From Calliphora vicina (Eukaryota > Arthropoda > Insecta > Diptera > Calliphoridae): a DNA stretch of 64,000 nucleotides. The translations under genes were made by a program, and so were the position numbers. The stretch lies in assembly GCF_958450345.1 (NCBI RefSeq), contig NC_088780.1, positions 115,952,226 through 116,016,225 of the forward strand, written 5' to 3'. Numbering within the stretch: position 1 is the first letter of the stretch; every line of letters begins with the position of its first letter. This document shows positions 53,130 to 64,000 of this stretch, piece by piece. The notes under the pieces are model-generated. The model ran no database searches. It worked only from the letters and a program-made list of their open reading frames with translations, and was not told the origin of the DNA.

Positions 53130-54420
53130 AATTAAATACAAAAACGATTTTTAATTTAATTTTTTTCAGTTTGTTTTTTTCAAAATATTTTAAAATAAAA
53201 TGTATCCGATTTAGTCAATTTTTCAGGAGTTGGTTTTTGAATGATAGAGAATAATTTAAGACCTTGGGGACATCGAAAATCCAAATATTCTCCACCCTAA
53301 TATAAACACATGAACGTAATTTTCATAAATGTAGATATAAATACATATTTACATTAGACATGAGCTTAAGAAAAATATTTTTTTTGGATGGGTTTTATTT
53401 TGTTCTTTTGTATCTAAACTAGAAATCGTGCAAGAAATCTATTTAATATTTTAAAATTAGGTAAATAATGGTCCATCTTTCGATTTCTTAAATAATGTTC
53501 CTGTTTAAATAATATTTTTAAACGTTTGAAATAAATTTTATCTTCTAAAATGAATTACCTTTCTAACAAGTTATAAAACATGAATATCGAGCCAAGTTAT
53601 TAGTATTTTTCCACGTCAAATATTCAAGAAGTACTACTTTTTTTTCATTTACTCACTGTTCCACGCGAAAGTTGTGTAAGCAAAATAAATGCGAATAAAA
53701 TATGCATAGACTAGTAGCTTTTGCTTAAAATAGGGTCAGAGACAAAGTGTATAACTTTGTCATTATTCATTGGAATGATAGTTTTATACCTTGTTAGAAA
53801 GGTAATTTCATCCAGGAGATACGATTTATTCCAAGCATATAAATAATATTATTTAGATACCACAATTTTTTTAAGAAAGTAAAACAAGTACTATTTTGTA
53901 CCCATTTATACAACTTTCAATAGATTTTCGACATGGGTTCTAGTTATCCGATTCCACTTAAATTTTGCAATAGTTAGTTTTAAGAGCAACCAAAAACCAT
54001 TTTAATAAGGACATGTTTAATGTACATATAAATGTGAATCTTGACTATGAAATGCTTTCATATGTTGCAAGTATTGTATGTGATTATGCAATTCTATACA
54101 GTTTGTATATGTGTAGTTGTTAAATGCCAATGTGCATATGTTGCATCTGTATAGTGCGATATGCATGTATGTATAAAAGGCTTTATTTACACACTCTTAT
54201 GAATTTTAAATGCATTCACAGATACTATTTCATAATAGTACGAACATGTTTATAAATAATGAGTTATATGTATATACATATAAACAATGTTAAAAGTAAG
54301 ATTTTATTCTAAAAATTAAAATGTTAATATTGGTAAGGAAACATTATTTATAAAACTATAATTCTATAGGTTTGAAATATTTTTTAGCAATATTTACATT
54401 GTTAAATGTGTATACTTATA
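53130..54420. other. AT-rich stretch, nothing recognised
   Basis: No supported feature beyond TATATGTA-type simple sequence near 54050-54290. Confidence 0.4.
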
Positions 54421-54429
54421 TATGTATTT

Positions 54430-55325
54430 TAGAGTGTCCCAAAAAAATTTTTTTTTTGAATTTCGGAACGCATACCCTCTAATTTTTTTATATATATAAA
54501 ACTATAGTTAAATATGACATTTTGTCTTTCTATCATGATTGCAACCCGTGCCGACTTGCGATTTAGTTTTGTGGTGCATTTACAAGGGGAAAAATTTTTT
54601 TTTCAGTTTTTGTAAAAATTTTGCCATTAAATAATTACTTTTGTAATTTAATTTAAAAGAATCGATATGTGCACGTAATTGTCGTTCTAATAAGGTATAA
54701 AACACAAAAATTAGTTAAAAAATGTTAAAGTTATTAAAAAATCGCCAGGCCATTAACGTGTCTCAGGCCACTAGAACAAGAAATGTAGGAACAAAATAAA
54801 CATATTTTGAGAAATATTACAATAAGAGCTAATTTTTACTTAAAATATATACATAGTTACTTGTATATGAGTTTTTGTCTTCGTAGGATACCGTTAACCT
54901 ATTCGCAGGTACGACCAAAAAAAAATATTTTTTTTAACGGCAGTTTCAAAACTCCAATTTCAAATTTTTAAAAATTTTGTTAAACAAATTTCAGAATTTT
55001 TTGATTATCACTTGGGGATTTATTGTCAACATAATAGGGAATATAAATGTTTAAAAAAAATTTTGCGATTTTCGAGAAAAATTAATTTTTTGGACATATT
55101 TTTGCGAATGAGCCGAATTTCCTTACTGTTATGATTTTTAAGTAAAAGCTATTCAGAAAATTATAGTGCATGTAATTTTAAATATAGTCTGAAAGTTTTA
55201 CTAAAATCGGAAAACGCCAACCCTTAAATCGAGAAGATCAAAGGTAAAATTTTTCAATATTTGGAATTTCTCAAGGAAAAATAGCGAAATGTTATAGCGA
55301 AATGTTATTTTTTTGGAACACTCTA
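54430..55325. mobile_element. TAGAGTGTCC MITE family, copy 2
   Basis: Starts TAGAGTGTCCC and ends GGAACACTCTA. The flanks ATGTATTT (54422-54429) and ATGTATAT (55326-55333) agree at 7 of 8. The segment at 54540-54830 is homologous, inverted, to 12360-12740 of copy 1: CAACCCGTGCCGACTTGCGA and CAGGCCATTAACGTGTCTCA are shared. It is longer than copy 1 (896 bp), so the two differ by internal gain or loss. Confidence 0.75.
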
Positions 55326-55393
55326 ATGTATATATATATTTATTAACAGCATTTGTATGTAGTTCTGTGTTGCGTATGTATTTAAATTTTAAA

Positions 55394-55942
55394 ATGTCAT
55401 TTTTAATATTTTGAAATATGTATGACAATCCTTCGGGAGATTAAGAGTTAATTGTGTTGAAGGTATTTTTACTATTACTAGAACAACAGGTACTAGTGAA
55501 AGCGGGGTTAGAGTTTTTATAGTGCTGCTGAGTACGAGTACTTGAAGTAGTTCAAAAGTACCAATTGCAGATTGATAGAATTTTTGTCCAATGGAACAAC
55601 GATGTAGGTATTTGTGTTTTAATACAGTTTTTTGGAATTTGAACTTGAATTAATATTTGATTCATTGCATTTTTTGTGTATGTATTTAGAATGTCATTTT
55701 TAATATTTTGAAATATGTATGACAATCCTTCGGGAGATTAAGAGTTAATTGTGTTGAAGGTATTTTTATTATTACTAGGTACTAGTGGAAGCGGGGTTAA
55801 AGTTTTTATAGACAAATACTAGTACTGATGAATACTTGAAGTGGTTCAAAATCACCACATGCAAATTGATATAATTTTTGTGTAACGGAACAACGATACC
55901 TTTTGGAAATCGATAAAATTTAATATTTGATTCATTCCATTC
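55394..55942 (+). repeat. 297-bp tandem duplication
   Basis: ATGTCATTTTTAATATTTTG, ATGACAATCCTTCGGGAGAT and the sequence that follows, starting at 55394, recur from 55691. The copies differ by small indels and substitutions. The second copy is cut by the CACTATAGG element. Confidence 0.75.
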
Positions 55943-57312
55943 CACTATAGGAAATTTTCCCCATTTTTTGGCCATAATTAATTACAGCCAAACGGCTGGA
56001 TCGATTTAAATAATTTTTTTGGATTCGAATTTTTGAAGACTTTTAAAAGGGAGGGAGGGACCATTAAAACTTTTTCATACACTGAAAAAAAATTCAAAGA
56101 TAAAAATAAAATTAACTAAAAATTTCTTCCAAACCGTGTTTCCGGGTTGTATGTTCCTGGATACGGTCCAAACCTGTAACTCTTAGATATTTGCCTAAAC
56201 TCTTTTCTTCCATTTTGTTTTTTGAGTGTAAACTAACTTTTGATAATAAAACAAACTTAGTTATGTTTAAAATTTTATTTTATTCATCAATTTGATTTTC
56301 TAATTCTAAATTATCAACTATATTTAAAAAAACAAGGGCTCTAAAGACCGCTCGATTCTATTTCTTTATCTTCACTCTCCGATTGCTCTTCATCTGTTTG
56401 GTAATTTTCTAAAGAAATAGGATAAGATTTCAGCAAATTGATTAATTCTGTAGAAAGCTTTAATTTCTTCTGTTTTTTAATCCGATTGTTTAGAGAAATA
56501 CTGGAAATGAAAGGATCAGATGTATCCAATGCTCTATTAAAAACGTCGGTCGAATTATTCACACGGCTACAATGATTTAAACTCCTATAACTTTTACTCA
56601 TTTGGTTTTTATATTTGCACAAAACATTTGTGACTGCTCCTCTAAACATTGATTTAGATTTTCTGAACATCAATATGTGACAAGAAATATGCATATATAG
56701 CGGCTCTTTTTTCATTTTCACCATATTTCTCATGCCACACATTAAATAGTTCTGAGTTTTTCACACTGTATTTACCTGAAAAAAATGCATTTTTTGAAAA
56801 AGTATGCAAATATATGCAGCTGAAATATGAAAAATTCTATAGGTAATTGACTGTCCTCAAGAACTGTTATGATGTTATAACTAACATCTGCTAACATTTT
56901 TTTTGTAAGTCCAAATAAAATTCCGTTTCATAATTTTATTATTTCATCGTGAGGTCACTTTAATTCTTCCAATTTAATCGGTCTAATAGCCGAGTTCACC
57001 AAGATTTCTCTATATATTAATAAAGTACTCACTTTCACCATTATTTTCTATTTTTTAATTTTTAAAAACTGTATATTTTTATTATGAAAACTTTTATTAG
57101 AAATTTGTTGTACTCAATCGTTATATGAAAACTTATTTAGAAATCGAACACAAAACAACTGATAAAGTGACATATAATCAACTTTTTTGCAAAATTTAAA
57201 AATATATATTTACATTGTTATATTTTTATTTATACTAAAGCATAAAAAATGTATTTTTCAAAAATTTTAATTTTGCATTTTGGCCAAGAAATGGGGAAAA
57301 TTTCCTATAGTG
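55943..57312 (-). mobile_element. CACTATAGG element with 5-bp duplication (possibly Transib-like)
   Basis: Inverted ends begin CACTATAGGAAATTTTCCCC and match over about 31 bp with one mismatch (ending TTGGCCA). The 5-bp duplication CATTC flanks them (55938-55942 and 57313-57317). CAC-type ends with 5-bp duplications are the Transib signature, but the family heptamer is usually CACWATG, so the call is tentative. The interior has one open frame (56742-56341, minus) and is otherwise AT-rich. Confidence 0.6.
56341..56742 (-). CDS. Hypothetical protein within the CACTATAGG element
   Basis: 133 codons, Lys/Ser-rich, with an acidic tail (TDEEQSESEDKEIESSG). No motif recognised. It ends at 56341. 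Another minus-strand frame enters from upstream as SVKNSELFNVWHEKYGENEK then RAAIYAYFLSH before a stop, so the start given here may be false and the frame may be the broken 3' part of a transposon gene. No cellular function can be given. Confidence 0.3.
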   Translation of the reverse strand: MCGMRNMVKMKKEPLYMHISCHILMFRKSKSMFRGAVTNVLCKYKNQMSKSYRSLNHCSRVNNSTDVFNRALDTSDPFISSISLNNRIKKQKKLKLSTELINLLKSYPISLENYQTDEEQSESEDKEIESSGL

Positions 57313-57409
57313 CATTCTCATGATGAAAAATAAAATGTTTTTATGTAAAATGAAAATTCATTTGCATTTCCTTACATTTAAAGCGGCTGCCATACATTTA
57401 AAGCAGTGT

Positions 57410-58442
57410 ACGGTGGTAAATTCCGGCCAAAAATGTTTTTTTTTGTTTTTTTAATTTTTATAAAATGTTGATGGAAAATTTTTCTTAACACTTCTGGATA
57501 TACTTAACACTTCAGGATATACAGTATCATTATTATTTTGGCTATAAAGTAACTATATGGTTATTTATAGTGCTGAAAAGTCAAAGGTTTTTCTTGTCAT
57601 TTTAATATTAGAAAAATTAGATTTTTTTACTTTTGAATCGAAGTTGCTTGTGCTTTTATCTTTAAAGTTTTTTTTTTTGAAAATTAGCACATGTTTTTAT
57701 AAAACAGTTAGCAGTTAACTATTCCATGATTAAGGAGTTTTTGCGTGTTCTTTTTATATAAAAGTGAAGTGATTAGGAACTAGTTTTAAATCTATAAGAC
57801 TAAATTAAAAAAAAAAGTTTGAAAGGCCAGAACCATTTAAAAGGGGCTATTAGACGTTAAGTATAAACATCTAATACTGTAAAGTATCAAGAGTAAGATT
57901 AAAAATGTCAGCTGCTATTATCTGTCATTCCAATAACCAGATCGATTTCAGTACCTTCATATTTTACACATTTTTTTTTGTATTTTTTTGGTCAATTTCA
58001 AACATTATGTAAGTTTGAGAGTTATTTACATCTATCCAGATTTGGCCAAACCATGTATTTGTATGTAGAAATTTTTTGCAATGGATCAAGTGTGTTGATC
58101 TTAAATGTACATACAATTTCAGGCATTTACATTAATAACATAATTTTTTCGATACTTTTAAAACGTCCATGATTGTTTGGCCAAACCCTGTATATGTAAT
58201 CTGAAATTTGAATGACCAATTTTTTTTCGATCACATTTTTTATTCTTTATTTTTGGACTAAATTTCAGCCACTTACATGATACTTTTAGAACGTCCATTC
58301 ATTTTTGGCCAAAACCTGTATTTGAACATCGAAATATTTATCGATCGATCGGTTATGTTATTCTTAATACAAATACCAAATTTCAAAAATTGTTATGAAG
58401 AAATAAAGAAGTTATGTAATTTTGGCCGGAATTGACCACCGT
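57410..58442. mobile_element. Element with CGGTGGTnAATTCCGGCC inverted ends
   Basis: Left ACGGTGGTAAATTCCGGCC pairs with the inverse of the right (ACGGTGGTCAATTCCGGCC). GCAGTG occurs just outside both ends (57403-57408 and 58443-58448). Alternatively TA/TG borders suggest a mariner-like insertion. The right half holds three tandem units of about 130 bp (57950-58390), each containing TTTGGCCAAA...CTGTAT and a phrase like GATACTTTTAAAACGTCCA. Confidence 0.5.
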
Positions 58443-58619
58443 GCAGTGGTGCGCAAACACATACCATAAAAGCCTTGGTTGTGTTGGTAAAACAGAGGAG
58501 AATTAAAATCAACTCAACATATGTATGAATGTCGTACTGAACATATGAATGTTGTACTCAACATATGAATGTGCTAGGGAATTGTGAACTTGGGCGACAC
58601 TGATTTAAAGCTACGATCA

Positions 58620-58735
58620 TAGGGTAACATAGAGACGAGACATAATTGTCAAAAACCTAACTCGTGCAACAACAAAATACATGCTAATCAATGTATTTTG
58701 TTATTGTATCAAACATATGATTTGTTGTATTTTTG
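58620..58735 (-). repeat. Relative of the 176-bp MITE
   Basis: TTGTCAAAAACCTAACTCGT, AACAAAATACATG and ATGTATTTTGTTATTGTATC match the 45926-46101 element in reverse. Here the central part forms a perfect 13-bp hairpin (CAAAATACAT...ATGTATTTTG). Boundaries not determined. Confidence 0.5.
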
Positions 58736-58802
58736 TTTGGCAAGTCGAAGTGTATCGACTATATGTATAATTCTCTATGGCTACAAGGTTATTTTAATAA
58801 TA

Positions 58803-59607
58803 CAGGTAGGCCTCCATTTACGCGGTTTGTTGGGCCCAAACAAATTGCGTGTAAATTAAATTCGCGTAAAACGAGGTCCTTATTTAGAACGAAATGTTTT
58901 TGTGGGGCCAATAACTTTTTATTTCGCGTAAAACAATACATCAGTCACATAACAAATAAGAAATTGGGACCTAAAAATCGCGTTAAATCGTAAACACCTT
59001 AAATGCAAACGGACGTAACTACACAAAAATTCAAAATTGAGGTTTTGATTGATTATGGTTCTTTTAATCAAACTACATGTTCACGCAAATTTGTCATCAA
59101 AAATTACAACTTTACTAAAGAAATTCAAACGCAAAAATTGCCAAGAATACTCTATTATTATTGATTTTATAACGTGTTTTGCTTCTCCAGTAAAAACAAT
59201 AAAAATGTAATTACGTACGTTTGCATTTAAGGTGACGATATATAATTTTTAAGTAAACTTATTTTATTTGTACTTTTATAAACTTAAAACAAAAAGTAAA
59301 GTAAAAAACTGAAAAAAAAAAATTCTTATCGAAATTAAGAAAAAAATTTCAATTAAAAAAACAAAATATTCCAATGCATTAAAGAGATCAAAACATAACA
59401 AAAAATTCATAAAAATTAACAAAACAATTTCAAAATAATAAAAAAGTGCATATAGTTTTCAAAAAAGAAATCTGTTATTCGCATATGTGTTTTCCGTTTC
59501 TTGTTGTTTGCAGCCGCGTTATATACAAATCGTGTAAAAAAAGTCGCGTATTTGAAAAAATGGTTGCTAATTAGAGTTCGCGTTATATCGAATTCGCGTA
59601 AATAAAG
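58803..59607. mobile_element. Tigger/pogo-like MITE with TTTACGCG ends
   Basis: CAGGTAGGCCTCCATTTACG at the left and, read inward from the right, CTTTATTTACGCGAATTCGA share the ATTTACGCG core. TA borders lie at 58801-58802 and 59608-59609. CGCGTAAA and CGCGTTAT repeat within both ends (58849, 58862, 58925, 59513, 59580). No transposase. The 86-residue frame at 58733-58993 crosses the left border and is not a gene. Confidence 0.5.
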
Positions 59608-59654
59608 TACAGCATAATCGAAATTTTAGCGCAACATTAAGTGCAACATTCAAA

Positions 59655-59930
59655 AATAGATTAGTTATATGGGAGCTATGACTATTTATGGACCGATCAA
59701 AATAAAATTTGGTGATATGAATTCGGTATATATAAAACTTATTTGGAACAATATTTGTGTAGATACCTACATAAATTAAACATTTATGACCGATAAAGTC
59801 CAATTTCGGGAGGACATTTGTATGGGGGCTAGGTGAAATAATGGACCGATTTCAGCCAGTTTCCGCCAAGGCTTCGTCCTTGGGCCAAAAAAGTTATATG
59901 TAACAAATTATATCGAAATATCTTCAATAA
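59655..59930 (+). repeat. Helentron-like F1 internal fragment
   Basis: GGGAGCTATGACTATTTATG through TTCGTCCTTGGGCC and ATCGAAATATCTTCAA. Both ends of the family are missing. Confidence 0.7.
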
Positions 59931-59995
59931 AACACGATGATTATCAACTTTTTATTTTTCGATCCTGGTTGACTAATCGTAGGAAATGCCCATAT

Positions 59996-60273
59996 GGTAA
60001 TATTGTTGCATATGTTCTGCAATACCAAAATATTCCCATTTGACTTTAAAATTAAATTAATCAAGTTTAAGACACGTGATTTTTTAAAAAAAATTAATTT
60101 TTAACAGATCACAAAAAAAAGTCTACCACAAGACCTCGCTTACTTTTTACAACTATCTATTTCGTTCACCTGCAAAAATGAATTACACTCACACACTGTT
60201 AAATTGCTGAGATCATAAAACTATTGAGCTTGGTACCGTTACTCCAACAACATTACCCGCCTATACCATATTA
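59996..60273 (-). repeat. Left-end fragment of the pogo-like family
   Basis: Matches 38619-38925 in reverse: TTACCCGCCTATACCATATT, GATCATAAAACTATTGAGCT and ATATTCCCATTTGACTTTAA. It lacks the 580-bp MITE and therefore represents the state before that insertion. Confidence 0.65.
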
Positions 60274-60283
60274 CACGATCATT

Positions 60284-60355
60284 GGTTCGCTTCCTAAAAT
60301 CACTTTAAGGAGCTAATGCTCCTCTCTTAAAAATGTTGGTATACACATACAATTC
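60284..60355 (-). repeat. Helentron-like F1 short fragment
   Basis: TTCCTAAAATCACTTTAAGG and AAAAATGTTGGTATACACAT are an F1 body segment in reverse orientation. Confidence 0.5.
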
Positions 60356-60369
60356 AGTGTCCATTCCTA

Positions 60370-62261
60370 TTATCTCATCATGCTTTCATTTACGCTTCAT
60401 TCAAGTTACGTGTATCTTCTACTGATGGTAATCTGAATGAGTATATTGAATATAGAAATTACCGATTAATTGACGTTAGGGAATTTAATTTATGTGTATT
60501 GGAACATGATTTTTCTGATTTTTATAATACGTCTGAAGTTGATTTAAAGATGTCTATGCTCGATGCTTAATTTCGATGATATTTTCCCTTGTACCTATAT
60601 CATGATTCAAAATTAGACGGAAAGTAGATTGGATAAATTCTCGGGAAATAATCTACGCTGAGGGATATATCTTACAGGGGGTATATTACAGAACCTACCC
60701 CTTTCAAATGTAGAATACTCTGTAAGTACAGGAATAGGTCAAATAGGACCATTCGCAAAGTAAAAAAGGTTTTTTGATAGAATGTTTACAAATGCAGATA
60801 CTTAAGATATGTGAAATTGTTTAAGGGTAGTAAGTTGTGATAATACGAACTCGGCTGGTGGGGAATTAGATGTTGGTCACGCAAATGATTATTTCTAATA
60901 AGTGACTATATATTACATCTATTTAATTACATACTAACTAGTTCAATATTTCCGAAAGATTGGAAACTGGCAAGAGTCACCCCTATACCAAAAAGTGGAA
61001 AATCATATGAAATAGAAAATCTAAGACCATTTAGTATACTGCCAATACTAATAATACTAAGTATTTAAGCATGTGATAAGGGCTCAAATTATGGAGCATA
61101 TTACGATAGTCGTAGTTGCAGTGCTTCATCTGCTTTGTTGGGAATCACAGAATCTGTAAAGGAGAATATGAATAGGGGAATAACAAGCGTTTTAGTATCG
61201 TTGGATCTATCCAAGGCTTTTGATCGTATTAACTCCATGAAAACTGAGGGATGAGTTGTATTTTCTATTACATCGTGTTTACTTATTTATTCATACTTGA
61301 CAGATAGAAGAACATTTGTGTCATTTGGTGGTCGCAAGTCACATCAAAGGTTGGTAAAGCTTGGTGTTGCTCAAGGGTCAGTTCTGGGTCCGTTTTTGTT
61401 TTAAATGAGTTGTTTGGTGTAATTGAATCTGAAATTTGTTGGGTATATGCTTTTGCTGACGATTTTCAGTTATTAATTCACGGTGATAGTTCAAGAGAAA
61501 TATTTCAAAGTAGGATTAATAGGATTACGTGCATTCATGGATGACTTCCAATTGTTTCATACTGAATGTAAATAAGACGAGAATAATGAAATTTGGTTCA
61601 TTAAGTCGTGATGGTTCAACGATACAGATGGGAGGAAGGGAAATTGAAATTGTTGACAGAATGAAGATATTTGGTGTTATATTAGACTATAGACTTGACT
61701 TTTCTTACCATATAGACAATGTATATACAAGTGTTTGTTTCACTCTACGTCGACTATATTGCCTCAACATTTATTTACCATATCATGTCAGGCGCAAAGT
61801 TGCTCATGCTATGTTAATGTCACAAATTGCATATTGTATGGAAATATTTCTGTGTACAGCCTCTATTAATATTGGAAGGGTCAGACTTTTAGTAAACAAG
61901 ATTGTACAATTTGTCGTTGGCATTAGACTTCATAATCCTAATCACAACCAACTTCGGAACAATCAAATAAATTATAACCATATATTGCCACACGTCGAAC
62001 GTTTTCTTAAGTGTTCCTTTATAAAATCATTAAAAACGCCACACACCACACTTTATATTAAACATTCTTGATTTTATACATTCAACAAGGAATGAGCAGA
62101 TATTAATTCCTAGAATTAATATTTCACTGTTTGAAAGATCATTTCTTATCACTACTGCGCGTACTTGGAATCATTTAATAAATGATTTACTATTATTATC
62201 TTTTTCATACAACGTGCATCGAAGAAAATTTACTGAATATTTAAATTGGAGTCAAAATTGA
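60370..62261 (+). pseudogene. LINE reverse-transcriptase relic (Jockey/CR1-like)
   Basis: Ordered but broken pieces of a non-LTR ORF2: the linker after the endonuclease (EYIEYRNYRLIDVREFNLCV, about 60436); FPKDWKLARVTPIPKSGKS (RT start, about 60950); LVSLDLSKAFDRI (first catalytic Asp, about 61195); LGVAQGSVLGPFLF (about 61362); and YAFADDFQLLI, the F/Y-A-D-D box (about 61447). An open stretch at 61529-62071 (LNVNKTRIMKFGSL, FGVILDYRLDF) covers the thumb region. After a frameshift the C-terminus ends TTARTWNHLINDLLL...LNWSQN at 62261. At 62374 AAGTAAGATAAGATAAA may be the 3' tail. No endonuclease or RNase H is seen. Confidence 0.8.
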
Positions 62262-62602
62262 TTTGAATTCATTTTGTGGTCCATTGCTGATATGGATTTA
62301 CATTTATTTTAACAGATTGCATATTTTTGTTGTTACAAATTTGAGGTTGTTAAGTCATAAAGCATTAGTATTAAGTAAGATAAGATAAACACGCAGATAA
62401 ATATTTATACAATTATCAATATTCATTTAAACTAAAATTTAGTTTTCTGTGAATATATAATATTAAGTTATTTTAATTAAATTTTTTGGGCTGCTATGCA
62501 ACTTTTACTATTTTTACTATCACTTGTAATATTTTTGTGGCCATTGAAGGCTTTTTATTACAGTTAATTAAAATAAAAAAATTCAAGAGAAATAATTTTA
62601 AT

Positions 62603-62755
62603 ATAGACATAAATCAAACGACCTTATATCACATACATATAAGTCCCTCTTCCGAAAACCATTAACGAAAAAAAATTATTGAAATTTTAAAAGAAACTTT
62701 TTTGCTCATTTACTTAATGTCGGTCTTGAAGAACTATACTTTCTGACTTGTTTTA
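62603..62755 (-). repeat. Helentron-like F1 5' end fragment, reverse
   Basis: ATAGACATAAATCAAACGAC, TTCCGAAAACCATTAACG and CTATACTTTCTGACTTGTTT follow the F1 order in reverse. The hairpin is decayed. Confidence 0.6.
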
Positions 62756-62759
62756 TACT

Positions 62760-63778
62760 TTTTATAATTTTCCTTAATTTTTTCATTCCTTCAGTTTCTT
62801 CATTATTTTTTTCTATTTTTGTTTTTAATATTGACAACTTTCCCAAATTTTATCGTATCATGATATAAAACTTGATATTTTAATTTTAATTCTTGTAGAA
62901 CATGTTTTGAACACATGCTAAAAATTAACTTAAAATATTAAATTAAAAAATATTCTTTTTAAACATGTTTTAAACCACTATAACTTTAGGACCGCCTCAC
63001 CAAAGTAATTCACGCCAAGCGACGCTTCACACGCTGAATTACTGCATTTTTGTTCATAAAAAACAATATGATTTAAAATGTATTTTTGCCCATATGCCCT
63101 TTTTGTTGTCAACACTTTCATACATACTTAATAAATCACAAAATAATATATTTTTTTAGCTATAAGAAAAACAAGTTTATAAATTTGAAATATTTTCTAC
63201 ATATTGGTTAATTTTAGTATACCAAGTGGTTAATTTTATTATATTTAAACAAAGCAAATAATTGAAATTATAAAATTAAGCTTTAAAAGCTAATTGAATA
63301 TATTTAATTAATTTTTTTTAAAAATAATTGTAACCATAATAAAAAAAGAAACACCAAAGAAATAAAAAAAACTGTTTTTTGCTTATTTTTCAATGTTGGT
63401 GCTTTTTTTTGCTTTATTAGTATTTTGGGGATTTTTTTAAAATTCTCATTTTTTAGGGCTGTTAAAAACTATTGTAAGGCAGTTAAAAACTATTAACTGC
63501 CCTACAAGAAATGACTGATGGAAACTAACACACTAGCAATTTATTTACCAACACATACATAACACGGCACAAGTTGGAAAGAGAAAACAATAGTTAGAAA
63601 GAGAAAAAATGTCACACGTACACGAATGTTTACATCAGTTTTGTCATATTGCCCTAAATAAAATGATGGGAACTACTGATGTATAAACCCATAAGCACTA
63701 CCCATCAGATGATGCATCAAATGACTGTCACTGTTCTTTTAGGGTGAAATCATAGTAGGCTGTTAAAAATAGAAATAA
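62760..63778. other. AT-rich stretch with one hairpin
   Basis: No gene. At 63477-63505 GGCAGTTAA...TTAACTGCC forms a 9-bp stem with a short loop. TAGGGCTGTTAAAAACT at 63455 and GTAGGCTGTTAAAAATAG at 63750 are loose direct echoes of the same phrase. Confidence 0.4.
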
Positions 63779-64000
63779 CAAGTAAGAAAGTAATGTCGGT
63801 CAAGCCCGACCATATAATACCCTACACCAAGTATACACAAAATTCAACTTAAATAACTTTCATATAGAAATAAATCACACGACCTCATTTCATGGTGATC
63901 GGTCCATAATTCGTATTAGCTCCCATATAAGGCCCACTTCCGAAAATCACTTACGAATATAAATTATTGATATTTTAAAAGAAAAATGTTTTTACTCATT
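63779..64000 (+). repeat. Helentron-like F1 5' end joined to an inverted body, cut by the window edge
   Basis: AACAAGTAAGAAAGTAATGT and the 5' hairpin run in plus orientation to CCCTACACCAAGTA. From 63831 the sequence is the F1 body in reverse (ATACACAAAATTCAACTTAA, CGGTCCATAATTCG, TTATTGATATTTTAAAAGAA), heading toward another 5' end beyond the window. Confidence 0.75.

Noticed and set aside
58733..58993. 86-codon frame as a gene
   Set aside because: It crosses the left border of a pogo-like MITE and encodes its terminal repeats.

Overview
The window is AT-rich eukaryotic DNA, very probably from a higher (calyptrate) fly such as a blow fly, stable fly or house fly. The evidence is a fly-style chemoreceptor gene with several 57-87 nt introns, (GTCY)n/(GGCT)n-bearing mini-me/Helentron-type repeats, relics of mariner, Tc1 and pogo, many hAT copies with 8-bp target duplications (TSDs), and decayed LINE and LTR retrotransposons. 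The species is inferred, not proven.

Only one host gene can be supported. It is a divergent ionotropic receptor (IR) on the minus strand, 21127 down to 8256. I could thread ten exons in a consistent reading phase, giving about 730 residues. Two introns, of about 5.7 kb and 4.2 kb, are filled with transposon debris.

The layout is as follows. 1-5140: MITE-like elements, a CAGGG-type hAT copy, a probable second hAT at the same target, and an internally deleted mariner relic. 5149-8121: a hAT copy carrying a nested Tc1 copy and a nested 225-bp MITE. 8256-21127: the IR gene. 24345-28661: tandem Helentron-like copies, one holding a hAT that holds a second hAT. 28660-38600: decayed Helentron-like copies of two families plus a LINE RNase H relic with a fold-back. 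38609-41923: a pogo-like element that contains a gag-protease cassette between exact 144-bp direct repeats. 42000-59650: MITEs, further hAT copies, a possible Transib-like element, a piggyBac-like MITE and tandem repeats. 59655-62750: a pogo fragment and a LINE reverse-transcriptase relic. 63779-64000: the start of an inverted Helentron-like copy.

Nearly all transposon coding is broken, so the window mainly records nested insertions whose order can be read from the TSDs. The most unusual structure is the gag-protease cassette inside the pogo-like element. All protein assignments come from reading motifs by eye. No database search was run.
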